64,000 bases of DNA from UBA4744 sp963723165 (GTDB taxonomy: Bacteria; Actinomycetota; Acidimicrobiia; Spongiisociales; UBA4744). The notes under the pieces were generated by a model. That model was not told the origin of the DNA. It ran no database searches and was given only the letters and a program-made list of their open reading frames with translations. Numbering within the stretch: position 1 is the stretch's first letter; each line of letters starts with the position of its first letter. Position numbers and translations under genes: made by a program. The stretch spans positions 1-64,000 of the forward strand of contig CAVRPP010000010.1 of the NCBI GenBank assembly GCA_963723165.1, read 5' to 3'. Positions 23,181-32,610 of this stretch are shown here, piece after piece.

Positions 23181-25124
23181 CTACGGTGCCGTGGTGGTGG
23201 TAGTCGGCGGCTGCGTTGTCGTGGTGGTCGGCGCCCGACCCAGGGTGATCGAGACCGTACCGCCCGGCTCGACCTCAGTACCGGCAGCCGGGAGTTGTTC
23301 GGCCACCAGGCCATCCTGGTCGGGGCTGACTTCGATCGTGGTGGCCGTAACCCGTACGACCAGGCCGAGCGCCTCCAGAGCCGATCTGGCTTGATCCTCA
23401 GTGGATCCGATGACACTTGGCACCTCGACCGGCTCCGGTCCATCCGACACGTACACCGTCACGGTGTCGCCCTTGTTGACGGTTGCCCCGGCCCCGGGGT
23501 CGGTCCTGACCACAAAGCCTTTCAGGATGTCTGCAGAGAATTCGGTGTCGAAAACCACCGTGAGCCCCAGGTTTCCGAGGATGAATCCTGCGTCGCCCTC
23601 AGAACGGCCGACCAGGTCGTCGGGAATCGGGAACTCCTCGAGTCCGGTGGAAACCACAAGATCTACAGCGGTGCCGGGGGCGGCGTCCTCACCGGCGGGG
23701 GGATCCTGAGCGACTACTTGACCGGACGGCGCTTCGTCGTCCGGTATCTGCTCGACCGTGCCCAGCACCAGGCCGGCCTTCTCGATGAGCTCGGTAGCGC
23801 GAACCAGATCCTGACCGACCACCGGGGGTACAGGGAAGGCCTCGGCTCCCAGCGAGACGTACACGATGATGAACGACCCGTCTTCGCCTTCATCCCCGGC
23901 CGGGGGTTTGGTACCGATGACGCGGCCTTCCTCAACCGTCTCACTGGCATTTGGCTCGGGGATGACATTGAAGCCGAGTTGCTGGAGTTCGAGGAGCGCC
24001 TCGGCCTGGGTCATCCCGGCTACTTCAGGGATCGTGATCAGGGTCTGATCGGGTGCACCGGGGGCAAGGGCTCTCAACAGGAGGAAGATTCCCACCCCCA
24101 GAGCGACCACCAGAGCGAAGGTGGTGATGATGAACGGCAACTGGCTCCTGGCGACTTCCTGTGGAGCCATCTGGCGGTAGATTTCGTCCGGGGTGGAGGT
24201 GGCAGGCGGTACCGGCGTGGGCTGCATCATCCTGGTAGGCGCCTCGGCCACCGGCACCGTTGGGGGCGTTTCGCCACGCAAGAAGAGCAGCAGAGCATGT
24301 CGCAGGTCGTCGGCGGTCTGATAGCGAGCCTCGGGATCCTTTTCAATAGCTCGCATCACGATGGCGTCGAGATCCGGTGGTACATCCGGGTTGTCGATCG
24401 ACGGTTGAGCCGCCATGGAGGAAACATGCTGGTAGGCAACGGCCACCGGACTCTCCCCGGAGAAAGGGGGCCGGCCGCTCAGCATCTCGTACATGACGAC
24501 GCCCAGGGCGTAGATGTCGGAGCGTTCATCGGCCTGTGAACCCTGGGCCTGCTCGGGACTGAAGTACGTGGCCGTGCCGATGACGGCCCCGGTCTTGGTG
24601 AGTTCTGAAGAATCATCCCACGCCCGGGCGATGCCGAAGTCGGTGACTTTCACCGTTCCGTCGGCCGTTAGCAGCATGTTGCCGGGCTTGATGTCGCGAT
24701 GCACCAGCCCCGACCGGTGGGCCACACTCAAGGCCGCGGCCGCCTCCGCACTGATTTCAATAGCCCTACGTGGCATCAGCGGTCCCTCTTCGCGCAGGAT
24801 GTCGCGCAGTGATCTTCCCTCGACCAGTTCCATCACGATGAAATAGGTCGAACCTTCTTGACCCCAGTCGTAGATGCCGACGATGTTCGGATGGCTCAGA
24901 TTGGCGGCCGCCTGCGCCTCCCGCCGGAAACGCTTGACGAACGCCTCGTCGGAACTGAACTGCGAATGCAACACCTTGACCGCTACCCGGCGACCCAACA
25001 AGGTATCGCGGGCTTCGTAGACGTCGGCCATTCCACCGCGGGCGATGTGCCCGAGCAGTTCGTATCGGTCGGCAAGCGTGCGGGAGGGTTCCATCCGCTG
25101 CGATTGTAGAGGGGGTTTATCCAT
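23181..25124 (-). CDS. pknB: Serine/threonine protein kinase with four PASTA domains (PknB)
   Basis: A membrane receptor kinase of about 647 residues. The kinase domain shows GRGGMADVYEA-like loop (ARGGMADVYEA), VAVKVLH, HRDIKPGNML, DFGIA and GTATYFSPEQ. One membrane span (LPFIITTFALVVALGVGIFLLL) follows a Pro-rich linker. Four extracellular PASTA repeats begin ITIPEVAGM, FPVPPVVGQ, FPIPDDLVG and VEVPSVIGS; they bind muropeptides in this family. A Thr/Pro tail ends the protein. ATG 25124 overlaps the pbpA stop; ATG 25094 is the alternative. It is the only kinase of the cluster; mycobacteria have pknA as well. Confidence 0.95.
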   Translation of the reverse strand: MDKPPLQSQRMEPSRTLADRYELLGHIARGGMADVYEARDTLLGRRVAVKVLHSQFSSDEAFVKRFRREAQAAANLSHPNIVGIYDWGQEGSTYFIVMELVEGRSLRDILREEGPLMPRRAIEISAEAAAALSVAHRSGLVHRDIKPGNMLLTADGTVKVTDFGIARAWDDSSELTKTGAVIGTATYFSPEQAQGSQADERSDIYALGVVMYEMLSGRPPFSGESPVAVAYQHVSSMAAQPSIDNPDVPPDLDAIVMRAIEKDPEARYQTADDLRHALLLFLRGETPPTVPVAEAPTRMMQPTPVPPATSTPDEIYRQMAPQEVARSQLPFIITTFALVVALGVGIFLLLRALAPGAPDQTLITIPEVAGMTQAEALLELQQLGFNVIPEPNASETVEEGRVIGTKPPAGDEGEDGSFIIVYVSLGAEAFPVPPVVGQDLVRATELIEKAGLVLGTVEQIPDDEAPSGQVVAQDPPAGEDAAPGTAVDLVVSTGLEEFPIPDDLVGRSEGDAGFILGNLGLTVVFDTEFSADILKGFVVRTDPGAGATVNKGDTVTVYVSDGPEPVEVPSVIGSTEDQARSALEALGLVVRVTATTIEVSPDQDGLVAEQLPAAGTEVEPGGTVSITLGRAPTTTTTQPPTTTTTAP

Positions 25125-26577
25125 TCGTTTGAACCCAATAGGCAAGAATTTCCTGGGCGATGGGTGCAGCCACCGATCCGCCCGTCGCGTTCTCGCCCGC
25201 CTCTCCACCCGATTCCACGAGTACGGCGAGCGCAATGGTCGGTCGTTCAACGGGGGCAAACCCGATGAACCACAAGTGGGGTGGACCAACTCCGGTTTCG
25301 GCGGTGCCGGTCTTTCCCGCTACACGAACGTTCGGAACCGTGGCCCTGGTTCCCGTACCCGACGCGACGACGCGTTCCATCAAGCCGGAGATGATGGCGG
25401 CAGTCGAGGGCGAGACGGCCCTCTGGAGCAATGCCGGTTCTCTCTCGGAGATCGCCGCGCCCTCGGCGTCGAAGATGCCGGAAACGAGGATGGGTTCCAT
25501 GATGACGCCGTTGTTGGCTATGGCCGAGGCGACGAGAGCCATCTCGAAGGGGGTCGCTCGAACATCCCGCTGGCCGATTGCGCTTTGGGCCAGGGCGGGG
25601 AGATCGTTTGAGAATTCCGCCGGTTGGGGGAACACCGAGTTCAACACCGCGATCTCGAAAGGAGTGTCCTGATTGAATCCGAACGCTTCGGCTTCGATTG
25701 TCAGCGCTTCGGCTCCGAGCTGCAGCCCGAGCTCTGCGAAGACCGTGTTGCACGACCGTCGAAATGCTGTCTGGAGGCTGACCTCGCTCCCATCCCCGCA
25801 GGTTTGCCGATCGAAGTTGCGGATGACCTCAACCGTGCCTGGCAACGTGAGCTCGACCGGGTCGGGCAGGAGGGTCTCTGGTCCGGCCGTGCCCGACTCG
25901 ATCGCTGCCGCCGTCACAACGACCTTGAAGGTAGACCCCGGCGGGTAGGTGCGATTGGTCGAGCGGTTGGCGAGGGGTTCCAGGGGGTCGGCCAGCAGCA
26001 GCTCTCTTGTGGGGATCGCTTCTGCTCCCAGGAAGAGATTCGGGTCGAACGACGGACTGGAAACCATGGCCAGGATCTCGCCGGTATCGGGCCGGATAGC
26101 GACCACCGAGCCGCGCTGGGTACCGAGGGACGCAGCGGCAACCTGTTGCAGGCCATGGTCGATGGTCAACTGAATGCTCTTTGGCCGGAGATCCCCACCG
26201 AGGAGTGCGCTCAGTAGATCCGACATCGTCAGGTCGCGTTTGGACCGCAACTCGGAGGCGTAGACCCGTTCGAGTCCATCGTCCCCGAAGTTGACCGACG
26301 AAAAGCCGACCAGATGTGCGTACAGGTCCGCTTCCGGATAGATGCGGCTGAACCTCTGGGGGTCATTCGGATCGGCTACCGATTCCGCCAAAACCTGCCC
26401 GTCGGCCGAGACGATCAAACCACGCTCTTTGCCGGTTCGGCTCGCAATAACCCGCGGGTTTCGATCGTCGTCCCGATAGCGCGGCCCGGCTATGACCTGC
26501 AGGTACGTCACATCGAGGATCAGTACCGCAAAGGCAACGAACAGAACGGCGGCGAGGCGGCGCAGCGGTTGGTTCAT
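25117..26577 (-). CDS. pbpA: Penicillin-binding transpeptidase PbpA
   Basis: A 486-residue peptidoglycan D,D-transpeptidase (class B) anchored by one N-terminal span (LAAVLFVAFAVLILDV). Active-site motifs: SxxK as STFK after TYPPG, SxN as SCN in FRRSCNTVFAEL, and KTG in VAGKTGTAETG. It cross-links cell wall together with the partner RodA, encoded directly upstream with an ATGA overlap. The length agrees with mycobacterial PbpA. Confidence 0.95.
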   Translation of the reverse strand: MNQPLRRLAAVLFVAFAVLILDVTYLQVIAGPRYRDDDRNPRVIASRTGKERGLIVSADGQVLAESVADPNDPQRFSRIYPEADLYAHLVGFSSVNFGDDGLERVYASELRSKRDLTMSDLLSALLGGDLRPKSIQLTIDHGLQQVAAASLGTQRGSVVAIRPDTGEILAMVSSPSFDPNLFLGAEAIPTRELLLADPLEPLANRSTNRTYPPGSTFKVVVTAAAIESGTAGPETLLPDPVELTLPGTVEVIRNFDRQTCGDGSEVSLQTAFRRSCNTVFAELGLQLGAEALTIEAEAFGFNQDTPFEIAVLNSVFPQPAEFSNDLPALAQSAIGQRDVRATPFEMALVASAIANNGVIMEPILVSGIFDAEGAAISEREPALLQRAVSPSTAAIISGLMERVVASGTGTRATVPNVRVAGKTGTAETGVGPPHLWFIGFAPVERPTIALAVLVESGGEAGENATGGSVAAPIAQEILAYWVQTNG

Positions 26578-27869
26578 ACTCGCTCCTCATGCGAGATACG
26601 GGCGAGGAGCGCCACCAGCAAGAAGTTGGCTACGAGAGATGAGCCGCCGTAGGACATGAATGGCAAGGTGATGCCGGTCAGGGGGAGCAGGCGAGTCACT
26701 CCGGCGATGATGAGAAACGTTTGCAGACCGAGCACAAAAGCCAATCCGCCTGCGAGCAATTTGCGAAAGGTGTCCCGCGACCGGAGCGATATACCGAAAC
26801 CCACCGCCACGAGAAGTGCATATGTTGCGATTACGGCGACGCTGCCGGCCAGCCCGAGTTCCTCGCCGATGGCGGCGAACACAAAGTCGGTTGCGGCGTT
26901 GGGTATTCGATCAGGGGCTCCCAATCCCAAGCCGGACCCGGACAGGCTCCCGCTGCCGAAAGCAAAAAGACTCTGGCTGATCTGATAGCCGGTGTCGGCG
27001 AAGTCACCGAAAGGATCCAACCAGGCGCTGACCCGCCGTTGGACGTGGGAAAACGAGAACCAGGCGGCGACGGCCCCGGCTCCGAAGAGGAACCCGCCCG
27101 TTGTGAGATAGACAACGCGGCCGGTTGCCGCGTAGAGCATGGCGATAAAGAGAGCGAAGAGCAGTAGTGACGCACCCAGATCGCGCTGGTAGATGAGAAC
27201 CACGAAGCTGGCGGCCCAGGCAATCACCAATGGAACCAATTGACGCAACTCTGGCAAGCGATACCGACCGAGCGGTCGAGTTTGAATGCCGAGGATTGCT
27301 TGCCGTTCACTCAGGTAGGAGGCGAGGAATGTGGCGAGCACCAACTTGGCGATTTCGCCTGGCTGGAACTGCAGTTGGATCGGGCCGGCGGTGAACCGGA
27401 TCCACAGCCGGGACCCGTTCTGTTCGAAACCCCGCAACGGCAGCGCCCAGTCGGTGGGGAGGAGGGGGAGGAGCAGGAGAAGCAGACCCGACAACAAGAA
27501 GACGTACCGGTATCTTCGGAGGGCGGCCAGGCCGGTGCGTCGCAGTGCGAGCAAGAGCGCAATGGCCAGCGCTGCCGCAATCAGGAGCCACCATCGCTGC
27601 AGGGCGGCCAGCCCGCGATCGAGTCGGTATACCTCAACGAATCCAATTGCGGTGATGATGGCCGTCAGGGGCAGGAGGAAGGGACTGGCTTCCGGCGACC
27701 ACTGTCGAATGGCGAAGTGAAAACCACCAAACGACGCGATCATCACGACGAATGTGAGGGCAACCTGAGCATCGAGGCCGTCACCCCGGGCGAGGTTCAC
27801 GAGCGCAACACCAAAGGCGGCGACGGTCGCCGCACCGACCAGCAGCGCAGCTTCAGCGTTTCTGGTCAC
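26574..27869 (-). CDS. rodA: Peptidoglycan glycosyltransferase RodA (SEDS family)
   Basis: A 431-residue polytopic SEDS polymerase with about 10-12 spans, which builds glycan strands from lipid II with PbpA. Family marks: FQPGEIAKLVLATFLASYL, a conserved loop with LIYQRDLGASLLLFALF, QSLFAFGSGSLSGSGLG, and near the end ITLPFMSYGGSSLVANFL. GTG start overlapping the pstP stop (GTGA). In the middle of the fhaA-to-pknB operon. Confidence 0.95.
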   Translation of the reverse strand: MTRNAEAALLVGAATVAAFGVALVNLARGDGLDAQVALTFVVMIASFGGFHFAIRQWSPEASPFLLPLTAIITAIGFVEVYRLDRGLAALQRWWLLIAAALAIALLLALRRTGLAALRRYRYVFLLSGLLLLLLPLLPTDWALPLRGFEQNGSRLWIRFTAGPIQLQFQPGEIAKLVLATFLASYLSERQAILGIQTRPLGRYRLPELRQLVPLVIAWAASFVVLIYQRDLGASLLLFALFIAMLYAATGRVVYLTTGGFLFGAGAVAAWFSFSHVQRRVSAWLDPFGDFADTGYQISQSLFAFGSGSLSGSGLGLGAPDRIPNAATDFVFAAIGEELGLAGSVAVIATYALLVAVGFGISLRSRDTFRKLLAGGLAFVLGLQTFLIIAGVTRLLPLTGITLPFMSYGGSSLVANFLLVALLARISHEERV

Positions 27870-28576
27870 GGACCCACATCGACGACGGCCACAGTGATGT
27901 TGTCATGTCCTCCGGCCTGATTAGCAGCTTCGATCAGGGTCCAAACGGCCTCCTCAGGAGACCCGAGGCCAAGCGCCCCGGCGATTCGCTGGTGGTCGAT
28001 CATTGAGGTCAACCCGTCCGAACAGACCATCAAGCGGTCGCCGCGCCGCGTCCTCGTTTCGATGATGTCGACGTCGAGGTCCGGATAGAGCCCGAGAGCT
28101 CTGGTGAGCATGCTGCGCTGCGGATGGGTTGCCACGTCCTCGGGGCGAATGCTGCCTGCGCGGACGTATTCGGCAACCACCGTATGGTCGTTGGTCAATT
28201 GCTCGAGGATGGCGCTCCGCAACAGGTAGGCGCGGCTATCACCGACGTGGGCAATGATGAGGCGCCCGGCTCCCGATAGCTCCGCCACCGTCAGGGTCGT
28301 GCCCATGCCGCGCAGGTCCGGTTTGGCTTGCACCTCTTCCAGGATCATTTGATTGGCTGCCGCGACGCGGCCCCCGATTGGTGTGTCCGTCTCTGCGGCG
28401 ATTGCCTCGATGGCAAGACGGCTGGCGACCTCGCCTCCTACGTGACCGCCCATCCCGTCGGCTACGGCGACAACCAACGGGCCGGCACTCTTGCCGCCCG
28501 CGGCGGGAAAGACCGAGTCCTCGTTGTTCGTGCGAATCCGGCCACGGTGCGATCCGGTGGCCCAGGTAAAGGTCAT
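27866..28576 (-). CDS. pstP: PP2C-family protein serine/threonine phosphatase PstP
   Basis: A 236-residue PPM/PP2C phosphatase that reverses PknB phosphorylation. Metal-binding and catalytic motifs: RGRIRTNNEDSVF, VVAVADGMGGHVGGEVASRLA, GMGTTLTVA, AHVGDSRAYLL, DRLMVCSDGLTSM and GGHDNITVAVV. The membrane span and outer part found in mycobacterial PstP are absent, so this form is soluble. ATGA overlap with fhaB. Confidence 0.94.
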   Translation of the reverse strand: MTFTWATGSHRGRIRTNNEDSVFPAAGGKSAGPLVVAVADGMGGHVGGEVASRLAIEAIAAETDTPIGGRVAAANQMILEEVQAKPDLRGMGTTLTVAELSGAGRLIIAHVGDSRAYLLRSAILEQLTNDHTVVAEYVRAGSIRPEDVATHPQRSMLTRALGLYPDLDVDIIETRTRRGDRLMVCSDGLTSMIDHQRIAGALGLGSPEEAVWTLIEAANQAGGHDNITVAVVDVGP

Positions 28577-28986
28577 CGAACCTCCATGATTGTTTTGCCC
28601 ACCTGGATTGCGTCGCCATGATTCAATGCAGTCGGCGAACCGACTCGCCGCCCGTTGACGTACGTTCCGTTGGTGCTTCCCAGGTCGTGCAGAACGATGC
28701 CGCCCTCCTGTCGTACGAGGCGCATATGGAACTCCGAGGCGTAGGGATCTTCGAGCACGATATCTGCTTCGGCGCTCCGCCCCAACACGACCGCATCACG
28801 GATTGCGATGTCCAGGCCCGCCTGGGTCTCGGATTTGATCACCACTACTTGGTTACTGGGCTTGCGGCGACGGGTGGTTTCGCCGGTTCCCACATGCGAG
28901 CCAACCGCCCTGGCCACTTGCCAGACGAAGAGGTAAACGAAAGCAACGAAGATGAACTTGAGCAGCGTCAGTAGGAGAGCAGGCAT
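28573..28986 (-). CDS. fhaB: Membrane-anchored FHA-domain protein FhaB
   Basis: A 137-residue protein with an N-terminal span (LLLTLLKFIFVAFVYLFVW) and a C-terminal forkhead-associated domain. The phosphothreonine-binding residues appear in VLGRSAEADIVLED, SEFHMRLVR and LGSTNGTYVNGRRV. It is a reader of PknB-type phosphorylation at sites of wall synthesis. ATG 28986 overlaps the fhaA stop (TGATG); the longer frame to 29142 lies inside fhaA. Confidence 0.92.
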   Translation of the reverse strand: MPALLLTLLKFIFVAFVYLFVWQVARAVGSHVGTGETTRRRKPSNQVVVIKSETQAGLDIAIRDAVVLGRSAEADIVLEDPYASEFHMRLVRQEGGIVLHDLGSTNGTYVNGRRVGSPTALNHGDAIQVGKTIMEVR

Positions 28987-29645
28987 CAGGCAGAGATCGG
29001 ACGGAAGATGTACGACACCGGACCGAACCTCACGACGGAGCCGGAAGCGAGGAGCATCGGGGCGGAAGACGAACTGCCGTCGACTTCGGTTCCGTTCGCG
29101 GATCCGAGATCGACAACCCAGGCCTCGCCTCCCTCTCTCCACACGAGGGCGTGCATGCGGCTGACTCCGGGGTCGCTGATCGTGACATCGGAATCACCGG
29201 ACCGCCCGACCGTACACCGGTTGTTTTGGATGGTGTGCTTGAGACCGCTTTCAGAAGTCAGATTCGCCCACGGTTGCCGGGGGCCAGGTGATATCGAGAC
29301 CCGGCATGCCACGGTCCCCGGAGAAACCCCTTCGGACGGTTCCAGGGATACCTGGACGGGTCCCTCCAGCCGCCAGCCCCGGTCCGCAGCCGCCGACTCG
29401 AGCACCGCTTCGAGTTCGTGCACCAAACCGGCCGGGACATCGGAGTCGAGATCGCGGGGGTTCAGCTTCAAGCCGTACACGTTGGCCGCTGTTGGTCCTG
29501 CCACACTCTCTGCAACCGAGAGATCGGCTTCTCGCACGAGCCGTGTCGCCAGCTCCACCGGATGAAGCTTCCCCCGGAAGACCTTTCCCGCCATCCCGTC
29601 GACGAGCTTCTCCAGGCGTCTCTCGAAGTCGCGTACGAGCTTCAT
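28986..29645 (-). CDS. fhaA: FhaA: DUF3662 and FHA-domain protein
   Basis: A 219-residue protein: N-terminal DUF3662 domain (MKLVRDFERRLEKLVDGMAGKVF, LHPVELATRLVREAD), then a C-terminal FHA domain with CTVGRSGDSDVTISDPGVSRMHALV and DLGSANGTEVDG. In mycobacteria FhaA binds phosphorylated MviN and regulates late wall synthesis. The long Pro/Gly-rich linker of mycobacterial FhaA is missing. First gene of the operon fhaA-fhaB-pstP-rodA-pbpA-pknB-mutY. Confidence 0.92.
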   Translation of the reverse strand: MKLVRDFERRLEKLVDGMAGKVFRGKLHPVELATRLVREADLSVAESVAGPTAANVYGLKLNPRDLDSDVPAGLVHELEAVLESAAADRGWRLEGPVQVSLEPSEGVSPGTVACRVSISPGPRQPWANLTSESGLKHTIQNNRCTVGRSGDSDVTISDPGVSRMHALVWREGGEAWVVDLGSANGTEVDGSSSSAPMLLASGSVVRFGPVSYIFRPISA

Positions 29646-29796
29646 GGGTGCCAGTCTACGGTAAGGCCGGACGCTGATTGCGCCCCGAGTTACCAGGCGG
29701 GCGAGCCGAGAGACGCCCATTTTGGAGCGTGGTACGATGCTGCCCCGCACAGAATCTGTGTCTCGCAACTACGGTGTGCGTAAGTCGCAGGACTAG

Positions 29797-29883
29797 GGGC
29801 GAGTGGCGGAATTGGCAGACGCGCAGGCTTCAGGTGCCTGTGAGCTCAGGCTCGTGGGGGTTCAAGTCCCCCCTCGCCCACCA
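29797..29883 (+). tRNA. tRNA-Leu (anticodon CAG)
   Basis: Class II tRNA with encoded CCA. The acceptor stem GGGCGAG pairs with CTCGCCC. The anticodon stem CAGGC/GCCTG frames TTCAGGT, giving CAG. It has a long variable arm and the T arm GGGGGTTCAAGTCCCCC. A leucine tRNA near fhaA is common in actinobacteria. Confidence 0.96.
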
Positions 29884-29884
29884 C

Positions 29885-30895
29885 GTGTATCCCACGTATC
29901 CAAAACGCCGGCGCCGGCGCGGCGCTCTGTTTGTGCTGGTGCTCGTGTCGGTTGTTGCGGTAGTCATCATCGCAGCGGGCAACCTGCGCTCGGACACGCG
30001 CGCCCTGGTTGCCTATCTGGAAGAAGCTCGGTCATCGTCTCTCGAGCACAGTGAGCGGTCAGAGGAATTCAAGGACCAGGTGATCTCGGGCCTGCAGACC
30101 CTCAACCGGGACCGCTTGACGACCCTGATGACGCAAATGGTTGAGACCGCGGCAGCTGTGACAACCCGGCTGGATTCATTCGAGATCCCACCAGTCGCTG
30201 CAAGATCGGCGGCCGCACTCGCTCTGGCCACTTCGTCCTGGGAGGCGGGACTGACCTCCTTCGAGGCAACACTTCTCGATGTTGTCGACGATCCCGACAA
30301 CGCCGTAGCAATGAGCGCATTGGCGGATGTCCTTGTTGATCTCGAGGTTGGCGATCGCGCCTATGCCCGGTTTGTCGAGGAGGCGGATCAGTTGCGCAGT
30401 GAGGCCGACGTGGAAATCGGTGAGTTCCCCGACGTCGGCTATCTCACGGTTGCTCTTTCTTCGTTGACTTTTGCCGAACGACTCGCCGGTGTTGCATCAA
30501 GGACCGATGGGCTGTCCCTGAGCCGTGACCTGGCGATAGCGACAGTGCGGCTGGATCCAGAAGAAACCGGGGGAGTGACGGACGGTGCGCCGATCATCCC
30601 GAACACCGAGGCCCTGCTCATTCAGGTGGTGGTTGTCAACCAGGGCAATCGCGATGAGAAAGACGTGACGGTCTCCCTCCTGATGCAGGACGAACAGGGC
30701 CAGACCCTGGAGGACCGTTCCGAGGCCCTCGCTTCCTTGGCGGCCGGTGACAGCGTCACCCTGGAGTTCGCCGATCTGGCGGTGACGGCAGGAGACAGGT
30801 TCACCGCCATCATCAGTGTCACGTTGGTGGACGGCGAATTGGATACAGACAACAACCGCCGGGAGGTCCCCTTCTTTGTGAATGAGCCTGCATGA
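29885..30895 (+). CDS. Membrane-anchored extracytoplasmic protein, unknown function
   Basis: A 336-residue protein with a basic cytoplasmic start (KRRRRRG), one span (ALFVLVLVSVVAVVIIAAGN) and an outer region. The outer region has helical stretches (residues 45-220) with many Glu/Asp/Arg and a C-terminal beta domain from about 240 (LLIQVVVVNQGNRDEKDVTVSLLMQDEQ), which resembles a CARDB-like adhesion or Ig fold. The GTG starts 1 nt after the tRNA-Leu CCA, so it may be translated from a processed tRNA transcript. Overlaps the next gene by ATGA. Confidence 0.72.
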   Translation: MYPTYPKRRRRRGALFVLVLVSVVAVVIIAAGNLRSDTRALVAYLEEARSSSLEHSERSEEFKDQVISGLQTLNRDRLTTLMTQMVETAAAVTTRLDSFEIPPVAARSAAALALATSSWEAGLTSFEATLLDVVDDPDNAVAMSALADVLVDLEVGDRAYARFVEEADQLRSEADVEIGEFPDVGYLTVALSSLTFAERLAGVASRTDGLSLSRDLAIATVRLDPEETGGVTDGAPIIPNTEALLIQVVVVNQGNRDEKDVTVSLLMQDEQGQTLEDRSEALASLAAGDSVTLEFADLAVTAGDRFTAIISVTLVDGELDTDNNRREVPFFVNEPA

Positions 30896-31341
30896 ACACC
30901 GGCCTCTGGGTGGTTGTGGCCCTGCTGGCCATCACTGTTGCCTGGTTGGCTTGGGAAGTTGTCAACCTGAAACAGGCCTTGTCCGGGGTGCCCCTCGGGG
31001 ATGATCAGCTGTACGACCTCATTCACCGGATCGATAATGAACTGGGTTTTCACGAAGCGGCCATTGCGGATCTTCAGCAACGCCTGCTGCACCTGGAGCA
31101 GCAGTCCCTCACGTCGTTACGTCGCACCGGCGTGATCAACTACGACGCCTATGACAATGTGGGCGGGGCTCGCTCGCGATCAATTGCGTTGCTCGACGAC
31201 GAAGCCAGCGGACTCGTCTTGAGCGTTCTCGTTTCCCGCACCGACACCTCGTTCTACCTGAAGAGAGTGACGGCCGGGACCCCCGAGGAGCCTCTTTCGC
31301 CCGAAGAGCAACAGGCAGTGAACAGGGCGTTGCAACAGTAG
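30892..31341 (+). CDS. DUF4446 family protein
   Basis: A 149-residue protein with one N-terminal span (LWVVVALLAITVAWLAWEVV), then a helical stretch DNELGFHEAAIADLQQRL and the family block GVINYDAYDNVGGARSRSIALLDDEASGLVLSVL split over residues about 85-115. That block with YDAF/YDAY and GG..S is diagnostic of DUF4446. Role unknown. Coupled to the upstream outer-membrane-face protein and 12 nt before serS. Confidence 0.85.
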   Translation: MNTGLWVVVALLAITVAWLAWEVVNLKQALSGVPLGDDQLYDLIHRIDNELGFHEAAIADLQQRLLHLEQQSLTSLRRTGVINYDAYDNVGGARSRSIALLDDEASGLVLSVLVSRTDTSFYLKRVTAGTPEEPLSPEEQQAVNRALQQ

Positions 31342-31353
31342 GATCCGAGGATA

Positions 31354-32610
31354 ATGATCGATCTGGCCGTTCTGAGAGAATCCCCGGAAGCCCTGCGCGA
31401 AGCCTTGCAGCGCCGGCACTCCGACATCGACGTCGATGAACTCATTCGCATGGATGAACGTCGTCGTACGGTTCGAACTGACGCCGAGACGGTGAGGGCC
31501 GAGCAGAAGTCGGCAGGCAAGGAGATTTCCAGTCTCGAAGGAGCGGCCCGACAGCAGGCGATCGCCGCCGCCGGGCAGCTGGCCGAAACGTATAAGCGGC
31601 TCCTGGCCGAAGCAGATGAGCTCGATGAGGAGTTTCAGCAGCTCTGGATCGATGTTCCCAATATGGCCCATCCGTCATCACCGGATGGCACTACCGAAGA
31701 GGACGCCGTCGAGATTCGCCGCTGGGGAAGTCCGGCCGAGTATGGATTCCCGGTGCGCGATCACCAGGACCTTGGCGAATCGCTCGGGATCATCGACATC
31801 GAGCGAGCCGTCCGGGTCTCCGGGTCCCGCTTCGCCTATTTGAAGGGGAAGGCCGCCCAGCTCGAACTCGGTTTGGTGCGATTTGCCATGGATCGGCTTA
31901 TGGCCAAGGGCTTCACGCCTGTGATTCCGCCGGTGTTGGTTCGCGACGAAGCGTTATTCGGGACCGGGTTCTTCCCTACGGAACGTGATCAGGTTTATGC
32001 AGTCGAACGCGACGATCTCTTTCTCGTCGGCACCTCAGAGGTTTCGCTGGCCGCCCTGCATCTCGACGAGATCCTCGACGGCGACGCGCTTCCCGTCCGT
32101 TACGCCGGGTATTCCAGCTGTTTTCGACGCGAAGCGGGTACCTACGGCAAGGACACCAGGGGCATCTTTCGCATGCACCAGTTCAACAAGGTCGAGATGT
32201 TCTCGTTCTGTCATCCCGACCGATCGTGGGAGGAACACGAGTACATGCTGGCCATCGAAGAGCAGGTGCTCCAGGAGCTCGAGCTCCCGTATCGAGTCGT
32301 GAATGTAGCCGTTGGCGACCTCGGGGCTCCGGCCGCCAAGAAATACGACATCGAGGTGTGGGTCCCTTCACAGGAAGCGTTCCGGGAAATCACCTCCTGC
32401 TCGAATACGACCGATTACCAGGCCCGCCGGCTCCGGGCCAGGTTCCGGGACGACACCGGCAACCGGCTGGTCCATACGCTGAACGGAACGGTCGTCACCA
32501 GTTCCCGGACGATGCTCGCCATTATCGAGAACCATCAGCAAGCCGATGGCTCTGTGGCTATCCCCGCCGCTCTTCAACCGTACGTTGGTTTCGAAGCCAT
32601 AACACCGTGA
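31354..32610 (+). CDS. serS: Seryl-tRNA synthetase
   Basis: A 418-residue class II synthetase that charges tRNA-Ser. The N-terminal coiled-coil arm (residues 25-105) is rich in Glu, Arg and Ala. Motif 2 is SSCFRREAGTYGKDTRGIFRMHQF, with binding residues following in KVEMFSFCHP (split here); motif 3 is GTVVTSSRTMLAIIENHQ. The C-terminal ALQPYVGFEAI is standard. Four tRNA-Ser genes lie within the next 6 kb. GTGA overlap with the methyltransferase. Confidence 0.97.
   Translation: MIDLAVLRESPEALREALQRRHSDIDVDELIRMDERRRTVRTDAETVRAEQKSAGKEISSLEGAARQQAIAAAGQLAETYKRLLAEADELDEEFQQLWIDVPNMAHPSSPDGTTEEDAVEIRRWGSPAEYGFPVRDHQDLGESLGIIDIERAVRVSGSRFAYLKGKAAQLELGLVRFAMDRLMAKGFTPVIPPVLVRDEALFGTGFFPTERDQVYAVERDDLFLVGTSEVSLAALHLDEILDGDALPVRYAGYSSCFRREAGTYGKDTRGIFRMHQFNKVEMFSFCHPDRSWEEHEYMLAIEEQVLQELELPYRVVNVAVGDLGAPAAKKYDIEVWVPSQEAFREITSCSNTTDYQARRLRARFRDDTGNRLVHTLNGTVVTSSRTMLAIIENHQQADGSVAIPAALQPYVGFEAITP

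Noticed and set aside
22764..24539. 591-residue plus-strand frame opposite pknB and mutY
   Set aside because: It is antisense to well-identified genes and shows no domain; such long frames are common in GC-rich DNA.
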